NCBI GenBank assembly: GCA_964427425.1
Contig: CAYRUD010000019.1
Location: forward strand, 1 to 64,000
Direction: 5' to 3'
DNA length: 64,000 nt
From: CAYRUD01 sp964427425
Lineage (GTDB): Bacteria; Chlamydiota; Chlamydiia; Chlamydiales; FEN-1388
The notes beneath the pieces are model-generated. The model searched no databases. It was not told the origin of the DNA and saw only the letters and a list, made by a program, of their open reading frames with translations. Made by a program: the position numbers and the translations under genes. This document shows positions 17,512-26,723 of this stretch, piece after piece. Position 1 is the stretch's first letter. Every line of letters begins with the position of its first letter.

Positions 17512-17991
17512 TCAAACATCATTATCGGTATGCGGTTTTTCTAGCTTCAATGGATTGCTGTCTTTTAATTTTCTTTTGGGCAGGATGATTTGCTTCGCTT
17601 TATGAGTAGATGAGCTTAAGGAAGAAATGGAGATGGAAGAAATGGGCTTTATCTTCAAATCGTGGCGAACATTCTGAGAGAGCTTTTTCTCGTCTTTCTT
17701 TATTCTCTTCTTAAGCTTTTCAAGAGGAGGTGTTTCTTTTAAAGCTGGAGTCTCAATAGGCTGCTGCGGAGCTACTTTCTTCTCGAGAGCTTGATCAAGC
17801 TCATTTTTGGCAAGCTTGAGCTGAATAACTTTAGAGATTTTCTTGAGCATGCGTTTGCTCATGATTTGCTCTTCAGCTTTCAGTTTATCTTTGACTTTTC
17901 GTCGCAGTTTTTTAACTGCTTTACTCTCTTCTGCGTATTTTTTCATATTTACTTTTTTATCTAAATATCTATCTAATGTTGCGACACTCAA
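17512..17991 (-). CDS. Basic coiled-coil protein of unknown function
   Basis: The product has 159 residues and is very rich in Lys, Glu and Leu. Residues 15-75 form a likely coiled coil (AVKKLRRKVKDKLKAEEQ and onward), with a Pro-rich linker (APQQPIETPALKETPPLEK) and a second basic helix, and then a Ser-rich patch (SSISISSLSSS). There is no signal peptide or known domain. It lies beside the caspase-like gene on the same strand. Function unknown; it is small and polar enough to be an effector or a chaperone-like protein. Confidence 0.5.
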   Translation of the reverse strand: MSVATLDRYLDKKVNMKKYAEESKAVKKLRRKVKDKLKAEEQIMSKRMLKKISKVIQLKLAKNELDQALEKKVAPQQPIETPALKETPPLEKLKKRIKKDEKKLSQNVRHDLKIKPISSISISSLSSSTHKAKQIILPKRKLKDSNPLKLEKPHTDNDV

Positions 17992-18091
17992 AATAGTTGC
18001 TCTTCCTTATTTGTATTGTAATTCTTTCTGTTAAATTCAATATATAATTATATAGTTTAACAGTTCTGTGTAGTTCACGTTCTCTGTCACA

Positions 18092-18970
18092 TTAGTGATT
18101 TCGAATAGATGTTATAAAAAGCGGATGTAATGGAAGATTTGTCTGTTTTTTTAAGTGCTTCGAACAGCGGTCGATTTTATAAATGAGCTTTTGCCAGTTA
18201 GGAGTCGTATCTTTCTTTGACACTTTCTTAATACAGTCTACAACGCAAAGGGTAAAAAGTCCTCCAATATCAGAACCCAGAGCTTTATAACCAGGTTTTG
18301 CTGCTGCGAGAATTATTGTTCCATGGGTGCGTGTAAAGAGCTGCTGTATTGTATGAGCGATTTTTCTTTTACTCTTGGTTATCTTTACATTCGATGAGTG
18401 TAATGATGATCCCATCACTTGCCGATTCGATTTATTCTTTGTACTCATTTGAAATGAGAGAGTAATCAATGGCGCGCTCCAAATTGGACTATTACAGCAA
18501 TCAGCCATAATGACGGTAAGACGGGGTTTCTTCCTTTTACATGCATCGATGAACGGATCTATAAGCGTAAAAGTTTTTCCTCCAGGAGTGAGTATTGGAA
18601 GCTCGCTTTGATAGTCAGGAAGAAAATGTTGAACGCCATGGCCGGAGTAGTAGAAAAAAATCGTATCGTCACTTTGAACAGAAGCTTTCTCGATCCATAG
18701 GCAAAGGTTTTTATTTGTAACCTCTTTACCTTTGAGGAGATGAACTTTAACATGGTGACCAGAATACTTAAGAAGCTTGAGTAGCTTCCTCATCATGTTG
18801 ATATCTTTTTCAGTTCCCTCTTTGATATCTTTGTCCATGCCAGAAGTAAAAAGACAGTGGATAGTAGGCTTTCTCGAAGTGCTTTCATTAGAAAAAGCTA
18901 CTTCTTGAAAAAAGGTTATGATTCCTAAAAATAGTAAATATAATAATTTGTTGAGAATAGCCCTATTCAT
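18092..18970 (-). CDS. Exported caspase-like (C14/metacaspase-type) cysteine protease
   Basis: The protein has 292 residues. A signal peptide (about 1-27, LLYLLFLGIITFFQEVAFS) precedes a caspase-type p20 fold: IHCLFTSGMDKDI, the catalytic His111 in FFYYSGHGVQ, and the catalytic Cys159 in VIMADCCNSP. Both dyad residues are intact. Metacaspase-like enzymes cleave after basic residues, though the pocket cannot be read here. The signal peptide sends it to the periplasm or beyond. A shortened, broken paralogue lies immediately upstream (19079-19542). Confidence 0.8.
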   Translation of the reverse strand: MNRAILNKLLYLLFLGIITFFQEVAFSNESTSRKPTIHCLFTSGMDKDIKEGTEKDINMMRKLLKLLKYSGHHVKVHLLKGKEVTNKNLCLWIEKASVQSDDTIFFYYSGHGVQHFLPDYQSELPILTPGGKTFTLIDPFIDACKRKKPRLTVIMADCCNSPIWSAPLITLSFQMSTKNKSNRQVMGSSLHSSNVKITKSKRKIAHTIQQLFTRTHGTIILAAAKPGYKALGSDIGGLFTLCVVDCIKKVSKKDTTPNWQKLIYKIDRCSKHLKKQTNLPLHPLFITSIRNH

Positions 18971-19078
18971 CTTTATCCAAAGTTTAGTTTGAATATATTA
19001 AACAGGTATTCAATAAAAATTGTATTAAGATGGGTTTAATGTTCATTAATGCATGGGTAGAGGGTGGAAGATCCTCAA

Positions 19079-19542
19079 TTAATGAGCGGTATTATTCTCA
19101 ATCGCTTTCATAAAGAGGGGGCCTAGCTTGCAATCAGTTTTCTTCCCATTTTCTTTGATTTCATGAACTAATATATCCCAAGAAACCGAGTTCTTCTTAG
19201 CAATTTGTATTATCGAAATCAGCATCATACCTGTAAAGATACCGAATTGCTTTATGCCAATTGCGACTTGTCCTGGTTTAGCGACACCCAGAATGACATA
19301 GCCTTTTGGCATATGTAAGAAGTCTCTTTATGTATTTAGCGTCATTAGGAGAACTTTTCTTAATGTCCTTATCTGAGCCTATGGTAAGAATACAATGAAT
19401 AGTCGGAAGATCTTTCTTCTTTTCCTCGGTGAGGGAGAAATTTCGGATGAGTGCTGCTAAAGTTAGAAGAAGTACGAAGATAATATTTTTATGTCTTGAT
19501 ATACGCCTATAAAACTTATGATTGGATCTTGCGTAAATTCAT
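19079..19542 (-). pseudogene. Collapsed caspase-like paralogue
   Basis: Reading leftward, 19313-19500 encodes a hydrophobic leader, then PTIHCILTIGSDKDIKK, matching PTIHCLFTSGMDKDIKE of the intact gene. The text then jumps, in another frame, to GYVILGVAKPGQVAIG (19079-19312), matching GTIILAAAKPGYKALG. The ~140 residues between, with the catalytic His and Cys, are gone. The ATG at 19542 runs only eight codons before a stop. Thus one internal deletion plus start-region damage has killed the copy. Confidence 0.8.
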
Positions 19543-19599
19543 AACTAAAATTGTTTAAAATTGCGTTAAGACAACCTAAGAGTTTAATTATAACCTATT

Positions 19600-21225
19600 A
19601 TGAGCCCAATAGACACCCTGCCAGATACAAAATTGATTGATATAGAGAGATTCAATGGTACGTGTATATATACAGTAGATAACATTGAAGAGAGTAAGAG
19701 ATATGTTTTTGTAGTTGATAAAGTGGGTGGGTTGGGTGATGTCTCTTGTGCTATGCAGTTTGCAAGTCGTATTCAGGAGAAGATGAATCTGAAGGCCCAT
19801 CAGGTCCTCTTAGCTGTTAATCCTGAGGATGCAAAGGATGTAGAACTATTTAATGAAAAAAGTTTTGCCGTTATCAACGCTTGTGAAATTGGAAAGGTGC
19901 ATAACCTAGCGCTTCAAGTCATAGCGCCACAGGTCACTAGTAAAACAGCTGAGATGGTCTTGTACAATCAGGCGCCAGTATTGAGCATAACTGAGTATGG
20001 ATTTTCACCTCACAAGTTTCCACCATATGTCGGTTCATGGGTCATTTCAAGAGCAATGGGGTTAGCGGTCGGGGAAATAGGGATACTTATTGATCAAGAG
20101 TTAATGAATTGGGGCTTTTCTGAAGCCACTATGTTGTCTCAAAATCGGGCCATGAAGATACGTGAGATGTCTTCTGGTCTTCAAGATGCTCTTTTAAGAG
20201 AGAGTGGCATATTCGAATTTGATTCGAGAACTAAGCTCTACTATGGATATAGCGCCCATCTTATTACTGCACGAGCTTTTGTCTGCTCGATTTGCAAAAT
20301 CAACGCTCATAATTCTAAGAACATCAGTGTCTACTTGCCGAATGAGTATGTTGACGAATTGAGTAAAGAGCGATTGAAAAATTCGTTTATCAAAGGCTCA
20401 TCTGAATTCACTGAGTTTTTAATGAATGACTCATCTTGCAAGGGATTTGGAAGGGTTATCGTTGAGAAATACGACTGTATTCATGAAACCACTACAACCA
20501 TTGAAGAGCTCAAAAGCGATAATAGCCAAAGCAAAAAGGTGCTCAGGATTCTTATTGGAAGACTGCCACATCGAGATGTTAGATTGCTCATGATGGCCTC
20601 TGAGAAAGAAATGGTAGTAACAGGAGACCAAAGTTTAAGCGAGGCTATATCGTGTAATAAAAACTTTGCCTATGAGCTTCTTTGGCATAAGAGCTCTTTG
20701 GCAGAGAGTATTGAAAGACGATACTCTTCTCTTGAGTCGGCGAATGATGTCTGGCAGAGAGTGGTTGATACCAGAAAGCCGAATTTATCTTGTATGATTT
20801 CAACATTGGTCAATGCATTCATAGATGGCGCAACTGATAACTATGAGAGAATCACAAAAATCAATCTAGAGAACTGTAAAAGAGATTGTATTGAGCCAGC
20901 GGCTCATCTTGCAAAACTTTTGCTGAAAGAGATCGCTAAGCCCCATTTCATAAACTTGAAACAGAAGATGATAGTAGATGATAAAGATCTGCCATTGAAT
21001 GAATGGGTTTTTGTCAATCCAGAGGCTTATAAATTACTTCAGATAGATGATGAAAGTCACATATCTGAGCGCGACGAGTTTGCAGGTTCTTTCTTTGAAG
21101 TATGCCTCAGTAATAAAGAAGGCGGCTATTACATCAAAAGAAAGAAGTTAGAAGAGTATAATGACTTTGAGAGCTCTATCAATTATGAAGAACTTGAGTC
21201 TTTTTTAAGGGGTACACTGCTTTAA
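19600..21225 (+). CDS. Putative GT-B-like glycosyltransferase, possible effector
   Basis: The 541-residue protein has an N-terminal segment VFVVDKVGGLGDVSCAMQFA (about 31-50) resembling the Gly-rich loop of GT-B enzymes such as glycogen synthase or the EarP rhamnosyltransferase. A later segment, MVVTGDQSLSEAISCNKNFAYELL (about 345-368), resembles the GT-B nucleotide-sugar site. The middle and C-terminal parts are unfamiliar. No signal peptide or membrane helix. It is divergent from the caspase block. Glycosyltransferase function is inference from two motifs; the acceptor is unknown. Confidence 0.5.
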   Translation: MSPIDTLPDTKLIDIERFNGTCIYTVDNIEESKRYVFVVDKVGGLGDVSCAMQFASRIQEKMNLKAHQVLLAVNPEDAKDVELFNEKSFAVINACEIGKVHNLALQVIAPQVTSKTAEMVLYNQAPVLSITEYGFSPHKFPPYVGSWVISRAMGLAVGEIGILIDQELMNWGFSEATMLSQNRAMKIREMSSGLQDALLRESGIFEFDSRTKLYYGYSAHLITARAFVCSICKINAHNSKNISVYLPNEYVDELSKERLKNSFIKGSSEFTEFLMNDSSCKGFGRVIVEKYDCIHETTTTIEELKSDNSQSKKVLRILIGRLPHRDVRLLMMASEKEMVVTGDQSLSEAISCNKNFAYELLWHKSSLAESIERRYSSLESANDVWQRVVDTRKPNLSCMISTLVNAFIDGATDNYERITKINLENCKRDCIEPAAHLAKLLLKEIAKPHFINLKQKMIVDDKDLPLNEWVFVNPEAYKLLQIDDESHISERDEFAGSFFEVCLSNKEGGYYIKRKKLEEYNDFESSINYEELESFLRGTLL

Positions 21226-21402
21226 AATTATTTGCCTTTAAAAAGCGTGACGTTAAGTTAAATTATACCAAGCATAAATCGAGTAGTTCTTTTTAGAAGC
21301 CACTTGGAGAGATAGTATATAGGAAAATTAAGCTGAAAAGATCACTACTATTAAAAGAAGCTCGCAATCTATGCATAAAAATAGATATATTCTTCTGGCA
21401 TG

Positions 21403-21440
21403 ATCGCTTACTTCGTTCTTAGCTTAAGCGATTAGTGCTT
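21403..21440 (+). terminator. Possible terminator of the GT-B-like gene
   Basis: An 8-bp stem ATCGCTTA/TAAGCGAT with a 14-base loop is followed by TAGTGCTTTTT. It is about 180 bases after the stop codon, so the assignment is tentative. Confidence 0.35.
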
Positions 21441-21522
21441 TTTGAGTGCGCTATCATCCTCTTTAGAGATATGTTAGGGCATTCTAGAGTGTTTTTAGAA
21501 CTATTTACTCTTTGTTACACAG

Positions 21523-22803
21523 ATGATTGACTCGATCGTAACTTCCCTTACACAGCGTGGTTTTATTGATTCGGTAACTCATCCAGAGTTAGCTGAAATG
21601 ATTCAAAAGAAGGGTAAGGTGACTGTCTATTGCGGTTTTGATCCTACTGCTGAGAGTCTTCATTTGGGTAATTTTCTCGCGATAATGGGCCTTGCTTGGT
21701 TTCGACGGGCTGGACACAATGTGGTAGCACTCATTGGTGGTGCGACAGGTATGATTGGCGACCCATCGGGGAAAAAACAAGAGAGATCTCTTTTGGGCGA
21801 AGACGCTCTTCAGAAGAACGTCCAAAAAATTACTGATCAGCTTCAAAATATATTGACACGGATTCCTGGTGAAGGATCTATTTCAATCGTTAATAACCGC
21901 GACTGGTATCGCGATGTCAACTGCATAGATTTTTTGCGTGATATCGGAAAGCATTTTCGTGTTGGTCAAATGCTTGCAAAAGAGAGCGTTCGGGCACGTA
22001 TTCAATCCGAAGAAGGAATTAGCTTTACTGAGTTCACGTACCAAATTCTTCAGGCTCACGATTTCTTTCATCTCTTTTCTAAAAAGGATGTCCTTATTCA
22101 GATGGGTGGAAGCGATCAGTGGGGAAATATTACGGCGGGCACCGACTATATCCGTAAGCTTACCGGTAAGGAAGCGTATGGAATTACATTCTCGCTTCTC
22201 GTTAAGAGTGATGGGCAGAAATTCGGTAAAAGCGAAAAAGGGGCAATTTGGCTCTCAAACGAACTTCTTTCCGAGTATGAGTTTTATCAACAGCTCTATC
22301 GAGTAAGCGATCAGGATGTGTTTAACTTATTACGTAAAATCACTTTTGTCGAAGATGAGGTGATTCGATCCCTCGAAGAGCAGCATCAGAAGGGTGAACT
22401 TCAGCCTAATCAAGCGCAGAAGCTTTTGGCAGCAGAAGTAACGACACTCGTCCACGGTGCTGAAGGACTTGAGAAGGCGCTTTCCGCGACAAGTCGCCTG
22501 ATGCCAGGTCACTCTCTCTCATTTACAAAAGAGAGTGTTGAGTTAATGGCAAAAGAGATTCAGCCAGTAAAAATCAACAAGAGCAGTCTTCTTGGTCAAA
22601 AGGTTGTCGACATATTGCCTTTGACTGGATTGATCGAGAGTAAGTCCGAAGCTCGTCGCCTTATTAAGAATGGCGGAATCTCCTTGAATGGGCAAAGGGT
22701 GAGCTCTGAGGCAGATGTGATAGGAGAGTGCAATCTCATTGGCGATACGTACATCGTGATCGGATTGGGGAAAAAACAGCGAGCTCTTATCGAGGCTGAG
22801 TAA
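21523..22803 (+). CDS. tyrS: Tyrosyl-tRNA synthetase
   Basis: Charges tRNA-Tyr in the cytoplasm. The class I signatures are present: HLGN in PTAESLHLGNF (HIGH motif) and KFGKS in GQKFGKSEKGAIWL (KMSKS motif). The tyrosine-binding region QMGGSDQWGNITAG is intact. A C-terminal S4 RNA-binding domain is visible (SEARRLIKNGGISLNGQRV). At 426 residues it has family length. It is flanked by unrelated intergenic sequence and appears monocistronic. Confidence 0.97.
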   Translation: MIDSIVTSLTQRGFIDSVTHPELAEMIQKKGKVTVYCGFDPTAESLHLGNFLAIMGLAWFRRAGHNVVALIGGATGMIGDPSGKKQERSLLGEDALQKNVQKITDQLQNILTRIPGEGSISIVNNRDWYRDVNCIDFLRDIGKHFRVGQMLAKESVRARIQSEEGISFTEFTYQILQAHDFFHLFSKKDVLIQMGGSDQWGNITAGTDYIRKLTGKEAYGITFSLLVKSDGQKFGKSEKGAIWLSNELLSEYEFYQQLYRVSDQDVFNLLRKITFVEDEVIRSLEEQHQKGELQPNQAQKLLAAEVTTLVHGAEGLEKALSATSRLMPGHSLSFTKESVELMAKEIQPVKINKSSLLGQKVVDILPLTGLIESKSEARRLIKNGGISLNGQRVSSEADVIGECNLIGDTYIVIGLGKKQRALIEAE

Positions 22804-23079
22804 GCGAACTAAAACGAATATGGAATAATCCTTAAGTTTCTGCAGGTAAATAACTTGCTTGAAAATTATCAATAAGACTGATTAACCTTTTGCTGTGCAA
22901 TTATTAACGCTGGCAAATGATAACAAACAAAGTGAGAGGAGAGAGGGATAATCATTTTATACATTCGTGGTAATCAATTCACTGCGAGGTATACACTTCA
23001 TCTGTTTTACGACATAAGAGATAATGTTTTTTGAAATAAAGAACTTTTAGAACTACTTCAGGAGACTTAGAGTATTTGT

Positions 23080-23400
23080 ATGGGAGATTCTCTGGATAAG
23101 CGAACGGTCACAAAGAAACAACTCATTCACAGCATCTCGCAAGAGAAAGGGATTCATCCAAATGATGTGCGCCATGTCATTCAGGCCTTTTTGGATAAAA
23201 TGACAGATTGCCTTTCACAAGGTGAGCGCTTAGAGTTTAGAGATTTTGGCGTTTTTGAGGTTGTAGAGCGCAAGCAAAAAGTTGGCCGAAATCCAAAGAA
23301 TGCATCTATTCCTATCGTCATTCCAGCTCGTAATGCAGTGAAGTTTACTCCTGGAAAGAAGATGAAAAAAGCGATAGAAACAGAACTCTCTCACGTATAG
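23080..23400 (+). CDS. ihfA: HU/IHF-family DNA-binding protein
   Basis: A 106-residue DNA-bending protein of the HU/IHF fold. Seen: TKKQLIHSISQEKGI dimer helices, FRDFGVFEVVERKQKVGRNPKN (the minor-groove arm with Arg-x-Asn-Pro), and AVKFTPGKKMKKAI. Position beside an L,D-transpeptidase and accA equals the himD-CT266-accA order I remember from Chlamydia trachomatis. Whether it acts as HU or IHF cannot be told from sequence; I use the chlamydial name. Confidence 0.9.
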   Translation: MGDSLDKRTVTKKQLIHSISQEKGIHPNDVRHVIQAFLDKMTDCLSQGERLEFRDFGVFEVVERKQKVGRNPKNASIPIVIPARNAVKFTPGKKMKKAIETELSHV

Positions 23401-23411
23401 ATAAGAGAAGT

Positions 23412-23488
23412 CTCTTTTCAATATAAACCTTTAGGCTCTTTTTACTATCTCAAAAAGCCATAAGTTATATATTGAAAAGAGCATCTTT
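23412..23488 (+). terminator. Nested-hairpin terminator after ihfA
   Basis: CTCTTTTCAATATA (23412-23425) pairs perfectly with TATATTGAAAAGAG (23468-23481), with an inner GGCT/AGCC A-T stem, followed by CATCTTTTTTT. It lies 12 bases after the stop codon. Confidence 0.8.
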
Positions 23489-23566
23489 TTTTATTGAGTC
23501 AATACGAAAGTCTGTTTAAGCTTTACACTCATCGAAGAGCATTTTGCAGGAGCGTCTCAAGAAGTT

Positions 23567-24736
23567 ATGAATCTTCCAAAGCTATTTTTTGCTATTTCTC
23601 TTTTACTTTTTGGTACTATTGGCCTATTGGCTATCATGAAGCGAGAGAATCAACGACAAAAAATAGTCACTGAGGAAACTGCAACGCACTTTCAAGTGAT
23701 TGATCAAACGAAGCCAGAGCCAATGAAGCAACATGAAGGCTCTGGTGAAATCATAGATATCGAGTCTCTCCAATCTCCCCAGAAAGCTCTTACAAAAGAA
23801 GGATTAAAAATCGCTTCTTCAATGTCTGAGTTTGACGTAGATAAGAAGGCTATAACACATCCTCTACAGTCGAATTCTTCTTTAGACTCAGCAGCTGATG
23901 GACTTTCCACAACTGAGACTTCAGACAGCTCATTAACATCTACTTCTTCGCATGTCGTTATAGAACATGATGATGATCAAGGATCCTTGTCAGCCCTTTT
24001 TGAGAAACCATCACGCTGTCCTATTGTAGAAACTATTCGATATAAGAGTCGAGTATCGTGGAAGCCCAAAAAGTCTGCTTGGCTTATTGATTATTCTAAT
24101 TATTACAAGACTCCACTTGATTTCATTTATCGCAGTATCCAACGAGGATCTGAAAGAGCTCCCGTTCAAGCTGTCGAAGGAATGGAGTTTAATGTACTTC
24201 GTCGTGATATCGATTTTCACTTCTATCTCATTGTCTCATTCGCCTCCTGTAAGTTGAGGCTTTATTATATCCTTCCTCAAGAGAAGAAAGCTGTTTTCTT
24301 AAAGAGCTATCCTATTTGTTTAGGGCGAAAAGACGCTCAAAAGGCATCAGGTTCTCTTACGCCACTTGGCCTTTATCAACTCGGATTGAAAGTCGCAACG
24401 TATCAGCCGAATGTAATGGGGCCTTATAAGGGTAAGCGAATTGAGATGATCCAGGTTTTTGGAACTCGTTGGATGCCATTTGAAAGAGAGGTTGATCCTC
24501 AAAGTTGCACTGAACCTGCTAAAGGGTTTGGTATCCACGGAACTCCGATTCGCCGTCTTCCGGACGGTAATATTGCCGAAGATGCAAGCAGTATTGGGAA
24601 ATTTGAAAGTGACGGCTGCATACGATTATGTAAGAAAGATATTGAAGAGCTATTCTCTGTTATCTCCATGAGAAAAGCGTATGTAGAGATTGTTCCCGAA
24701 TTCTCTAAATCTCGCTTTATGAAGGGAGAAATATAG
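23567..24736 (+). CDS. L,D-transpeptidase (YkuD domain), membrane-anchored
   Basis: The protein has 389 residues. One N-terminal membrane helix (about 5-24) anchors it; a polar Ser/Thr/Glu-rich linker runs to about 150; the YkuD domain occupies about 210-375. The catalytic motif is complete: His324 in FGIHGTP and Cys351 in SDGCIRL. YkuD enzymes make 3-3 peptidoglycan cross-links or attach proteins to peptides of the wall. In chlamydiae, where peptidoglycan is scarce and septal, such an enzyme is notable. It takes the CT266 position between ihfA and accA. Confidence 0.85.
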   Translation: MNLPKLFFAISLLLFGTIGLLAIMKRENQRQKIVTEETATHFQVIDQTKPEPMKQHEGSGEIIDIESLQSPQKALTKEGLKIASSMSEFDVDKKAITHPLQSNSSLDSAADGLSTTETSDSSLTSTSSHVVIEHDDDQGSLSALFEKPSRCPIVETIRYKSRVSWKPKKSAWLIDYSNYYKTPLDFIYRSIQRGSERAPVQAVEGMEFNVLRRDIDFHFYLIVSFASCKLRLYYILPQEKKAVFLKSYPICLGRKDAQKASGSLTPLGLYQLGLKVATYQPNVMGPYKGKRIEMIQVFGTRWMPFEREVDPQSCTEPAKGFGIHGTPIRRLPDGNIAEDASSIGKFESDGCIRLCKKDIEELFSVISMRKAYVEIVPEFSKSRFMKGEI

Positions 24737-24904
24737 TATTCTGAGTTTTTAAGAACTCTATGTTTCATTTAAAATAGTTCTTGTTTGGATGAGCTTTTAT
24801 ATCTCTTTCATGGTAAGTCAGTAATCGACAGGAATAGAGTATAAAAGCGAAAATAGCGAATCAAAGAAAGGTTCATCATCGATAAGAGAGGTTGATCGAA
24901 ATAT

Positions 24905-25870
24905 ATGTCTCTGGATTTGGAGTCCCAGTCTCTTCCTCATGAAAAGCAACTGCAAGAGTATATGCGCACTATCCAGCAGTTAAAGAAGCAGGTGAGCGAT
25001 AATCCTCTTTTTCAGGCGGAGATTGAGAAGTTAGAGCAAAAAGTCGAGTTATTGAGAGAGAAAGTCTACTCCTCTTTATCGCCATGGGATCGAGTATTGA
25101 TTAGTCGCCATCCAAAGCGTCCTCATACCATTGATTATATTAAAGGTATGACGACTGATTTTATTGAGCTTCATGGTGATCGAACATATAGCGATGATAG
25201 ATCGGTAATCGGCGGTTTAGCTAAGATTGATGGACAGCCTTTTGTTGTCATCGGACAGGAAAAAGGCTCAAATACTGATGAGCGTATAAAGCGAAACTTT
25301 GGGATGGTAAGCCCAGAGGGTTTTCGTAAAGCTATGCGTCTTATGAAGCTTGCGGAAACATTCAGAATTCCTGTTATCAGCTTTCTCGACACTCCAGGCG
25401 CATATCCAGGTCTTGAAGCTGAGCAGCGTGGCCAAGGAAGAGTCATTGCTGAGAATCTCTTAGAGATGTTCGGTGTTAAAGTGCCGATTATCGTCATCAT
25501 TATTGGAGAAGGTTGCTCAGGCGGAGCTCTCGGTATGGGAGTTGGTGATTCTATCGCAATTCTAGAGCACGCATACTACACGGTGATCAGTCCTGAAGGG
25601 TGCGCTTCGATTCTCTGGAAGGATGCAAACTTTAAGCAGCAAGCGGCTCAAGTTCTCAAGTTAAACGCTGAGAACTTACTGCCACTAGGTATTGTCGATG
25701 AGATTATTTCAGAGCCGCCAGGTGGAGCTCATAACGATCCTGAGTTGATGATCAAGCGAGTGAAAGAATACATACTCAATACAGCTAAAGCGCTTGAGAT
25801 CATCCCAACAGATATTATGCTTGAGCAGCGATATGCTAAGTTCAGGGTTATGGGACAAGTTCTTGAGTAA
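24905..25870 (+). CDS. accA: Acetyl-CoA carboxylase carboxyltransferase subunit alpha
   Basis: Together with AccD this subunit transfers the carboxyl group from biotin to acetyl-CoA in the first step of fatty acid synthesis. The 321-residue product has the N-terminal helical hairpin, WDRVLISRHPKRPHTIDYI, FIELHGDR, SFLDTPGAYPGLEAEQRGQ and IGEGCSGGALGMGVGD (oxyanion region). All diagnostic segments are present and the length is normal. A strong terminator follows. Confidence 0.97.
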   Translation: MSLDLESQSLPHEKQLQEYMRTIQQLKKQVSDNPLFQAEIEKLEQKVELLREKVYSSLSPWDRVLISRHPKRPHTIDYIKGMTTDFIELHGDRTYSDDRSVIGGLAKIDGQPFVVIGQEKGSNTDERIKRNFGMVSPEGFRKAMRLMKLAETFRIPVISFLDTPGAYPGLEAEQRGQGRVIAENLLEMFGVKVPIIVIIIGEGCSGGALGMGVGDSIAILEHAYYTVISPEGCASILWKDANFKQQAAQVLKLNAENLLPLGIVDEIISEPPGGAHNDPELMIKRVKEYILNTAKALEIIPTDIMLEQRYAKFRVMGQVLE

Positions 25871-25897
25871 GCTGAATCCCTAGAGATTGATTTAAAG

Positions 25898-25936
25898 AGG
25901 CATCTTTGAAAGATTTTCAAAGATGCCTTTTTCATT
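25898..25936 (+). terminator. Terminator between accA and sod
   Basis: AGGCATCTTTGAAA (25898-25911) pairs perfectly with TTTCAAAGATGCCT (25915-25928) around a 3-base loop, then TTTTCATTTTTT. It ends accA and may also work for the convergent sod gene. Confidence 0.9.
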
Positions 25937-25938
25937 TT

Positions 25939-26691
25939 TTATGGGGTATCGGAAAGTCTTTCAGAGACTGAGTGCCAATCGATAATATTCCAGATATTGG
26001 AGAGGAAGCCGGCTCTACTATTCTTATATTTTAAATAGTAGGCATGTTCCCATACATCGATGGTAAGAAGAGGCTTTCCTTGGACTGCCGAAGTAGCCAT
26101 TAGAGGATTATCTTGGTTCGCTGTTGATGTGATTGCAAGCGATCCGTCGTCTCTTTGAATAAGCCATACCCATCCTGATCCAAAGCGAGCAAGCCCTTGG
26201 CGCTCCATCTCCTTTTTCATTTCCTCTAGCGAGCCGAATGACGTTTGGATGGCGCTTTGCAGTTTAATTGGCATTTTTTGCTTAGAACTATCGGCTGTCA
26301 AGCAATTCCAGAAAAAGGAGTGATTCCAGTGACCACCGGCATTATTTTTAATAGCATCTGGAAGATCTTGGCGATTGAAGATTTCTTCCATTGTGAGCTT
26401 CTGAAAATCAGGAAATTGCTGGCAGGCACTGTTAAGATTGTCAACATATGCCTTGTGGTGCTTTCCCCAATGAATTTCTACTGTCTCTTTATCCATCCAT
26501 GGCTCTAAAGCAGATGAAGAGTATGGAAGTGGTGGGAGTGCGAATGGGTATGAAAGTTGAGAAGGAATTGCTTGAGTTGTTTCTTGCTGCGCATGAGCTG
26601 AAGCGGCTTGTTCGCTTGCAGAGAGCTGATTGGAATAACATCCTGCATAGGCAAGAAGTGTGAGCGCAATTGCTTTTCTAAAGTGCTTCAT
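25939..26691 (-). CDS. Exported Fe/Mn superoxide dismutase
   Basis: Converts superoxide to peroxide and oxygen. Metal ligands are readable: His74 (EIHWGKHHKAYV), His124 (GGHWNHSFFW), and the Asp and His of DVWEHAYYL. Unlike cytoplasmic SodA/SodB, it has about 50 extra N-terminal residues: a signal peptide (HFRKAIALTLLAYAGC) and an Ala/Gln-rich linker. YAGC resembles but does not match a lipobox. It is expected in the periplasm or membrane-anchored. GGGAG lies 9 bases before the ATG. It follows elbB by 32 bases, so the two may be cotranscribed. Confidence 0.93.
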   Translation of the reverse strand: MKHFRKAIALTLLAYAGCYSNQLSASEQAASAHAQQETTQAIPSQLSYPFALPPLPYSSSALEPWMDKETVEIHWGKHHKAYVDNLNSACQQFPDFQKLTMEEIFNRQDLPDAIKNNAGGHWNHSFFWNCLTADSSKQKMPIKLQSAIQTSFGSLEEMKKEMERQGLARFGSGWVWLIQRDDGSLAITSTANQDNPLMATSAVQGKPLLTIDVWEHAYYLKYKNSRAGFLSNIWNIIDWHSVSERLSDTP

Positions 26692-26723
26692 ACTTGATAA
26701 CTCCCAAAAGACATATGTTAGCT

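Noticed and set aside
15185..21225. Mobile element origin for the accessory block
   Set aside because: No transposase, integrase, terminal repeats or tRNA lie at its borders; duplication and decay explain what is seen.
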